A stretch of DNA of 43,355 nt from Betaproteobacteria bacterium (GTDB taxonomy: Bacteria > Pseudomonadota > Gammaproteobacteria > Burkholderiales > Burkholderiaceae_A), in contig RFRK01000002.1 in assembly GCA_009924525.1 (NCBI GenBank), positions 1 to 43,355 of the forward strand, read 5' to 3'. A program made the position numbers and the translations under genes. Below, piece after piece: positions 43,273 to 43,355 of this stretch (within the stretch, counting starts at the first letter, position 1; the number at the start of each line of letters is the position of its first letter). The notes beneath the pieces are model-generated. The model saw nothing but the letters and a program-made list of their open reading frames with translations. It did not search any database and was not told where the DNA came from.

Positions 43273-43355
43273 AGAGACTACAAACTGCATTTTAGCCTTC
43301 ATAACAACCCATCGCCCCAACAGCCATCGAGCCGCCAACGCATTACGCCGAAAGC

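Noticed and set aside
43188-43355. Integration site at tRNA-Leu
   Set aside because: No integrase, no duplicated tRNA end and no mobile genes seen in the window.

Overview
The window reads as a chromosome segment of an autotrophy-capable, sulfur- and formate-oxidising betaproteobacterium. Burkholderiales-like is my inference from protein resemblance and from gene pairs such as ybbA/tesA, a DUF3422 gene, and cbbR beside a proteobacterial phosphoribulokinase; no 16S gene is present, so genus is open. Coding density is very high: no gene-free stretch exceeds 300 bp, and many neighbours overlap by 1-17 bp.

Layout. (1) 1-2.1 kb: the 3' end of serB, then a minus-strand run of an endonuclease/exonuclease/phosphatase protein, a DsrE-family protein and a GcvH-like lipoyl carrier. 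(2) 2.1-11.2 kb: a selenocysteine/formate module, all on minus: selC (tRNA-Sec), selB, selA, fdhE, and the formate dehydrogenase genes for the gamma, beta and alpha subunits. The alpha gene carries an in-frame UGA read as selenocysteine, with a SECIS-type hairpin directly after it, so the ORF track splits it in two. (3) 11.5-15.4 kb: molybdenum cofactor genes moeA and mobA around a periplasmic multicopper oxidase, a small exported protein and a thioredoxin-like [2Fe-2S] ferredoxin. (4) 15.4-23.1 kb: housekeeping genes (ABC-F ATPase, purL, ybbA, tesA, an unknown exported protein). (5) 23.1-32.4 kb: a Sox thiosulfate oxidation cluster, soxR-soxC-D-Y-Z-A-X-B plus a small cytochrome c, with a divergent thioredoxin-like gene and a DUF3422 gene. 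(6) 32.4-36.9 kb: Calvin-Benson genes pgk, prk and an FBPase-like gene, divergent from cbbR, which is translationally coupled to a DUF442 sulfurtransferase-like gene. (7) 36.9-40.3 kb: a tightly coupled six-gene sulfur-handling module: an ArsR sensor of SqrR/BigR type, two half-size YeeE/YedE transporters, a tiny exported Cys-Gly-Pro repeat protein, a His-rich protein of unknown function and a periplasmic rhodanese. (8) 40.4-43.3 kb: a three-gene FlgO-like/lipoprotein cluster, a periplasmic alpha-carbonic anhydrase and tRNA-Leu(UAA).

How it fits together: thiosulfate (SoxAXYZB with SoxCD) and formate (Sec- and Mo-dependent dehydrogenase) supply electrons. MoeA and MobA serve the molybdoenzymes FdoG and SoxC. 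PRK, Pgk, CbbR and carbonic anhydrase point to CO2 fixation, although RuBisCO itself is not in the window. The observations most worth follow-up are the six-gene sulfur module with its CGP-repeat peptide and palindromic operator, the FBPase-like protein whose metal-site residues are replaced, an apparent one-base frameshift in the soxB Tat signal, and the GcvH-like/DsrE pair that appears to be transcribed through selC.
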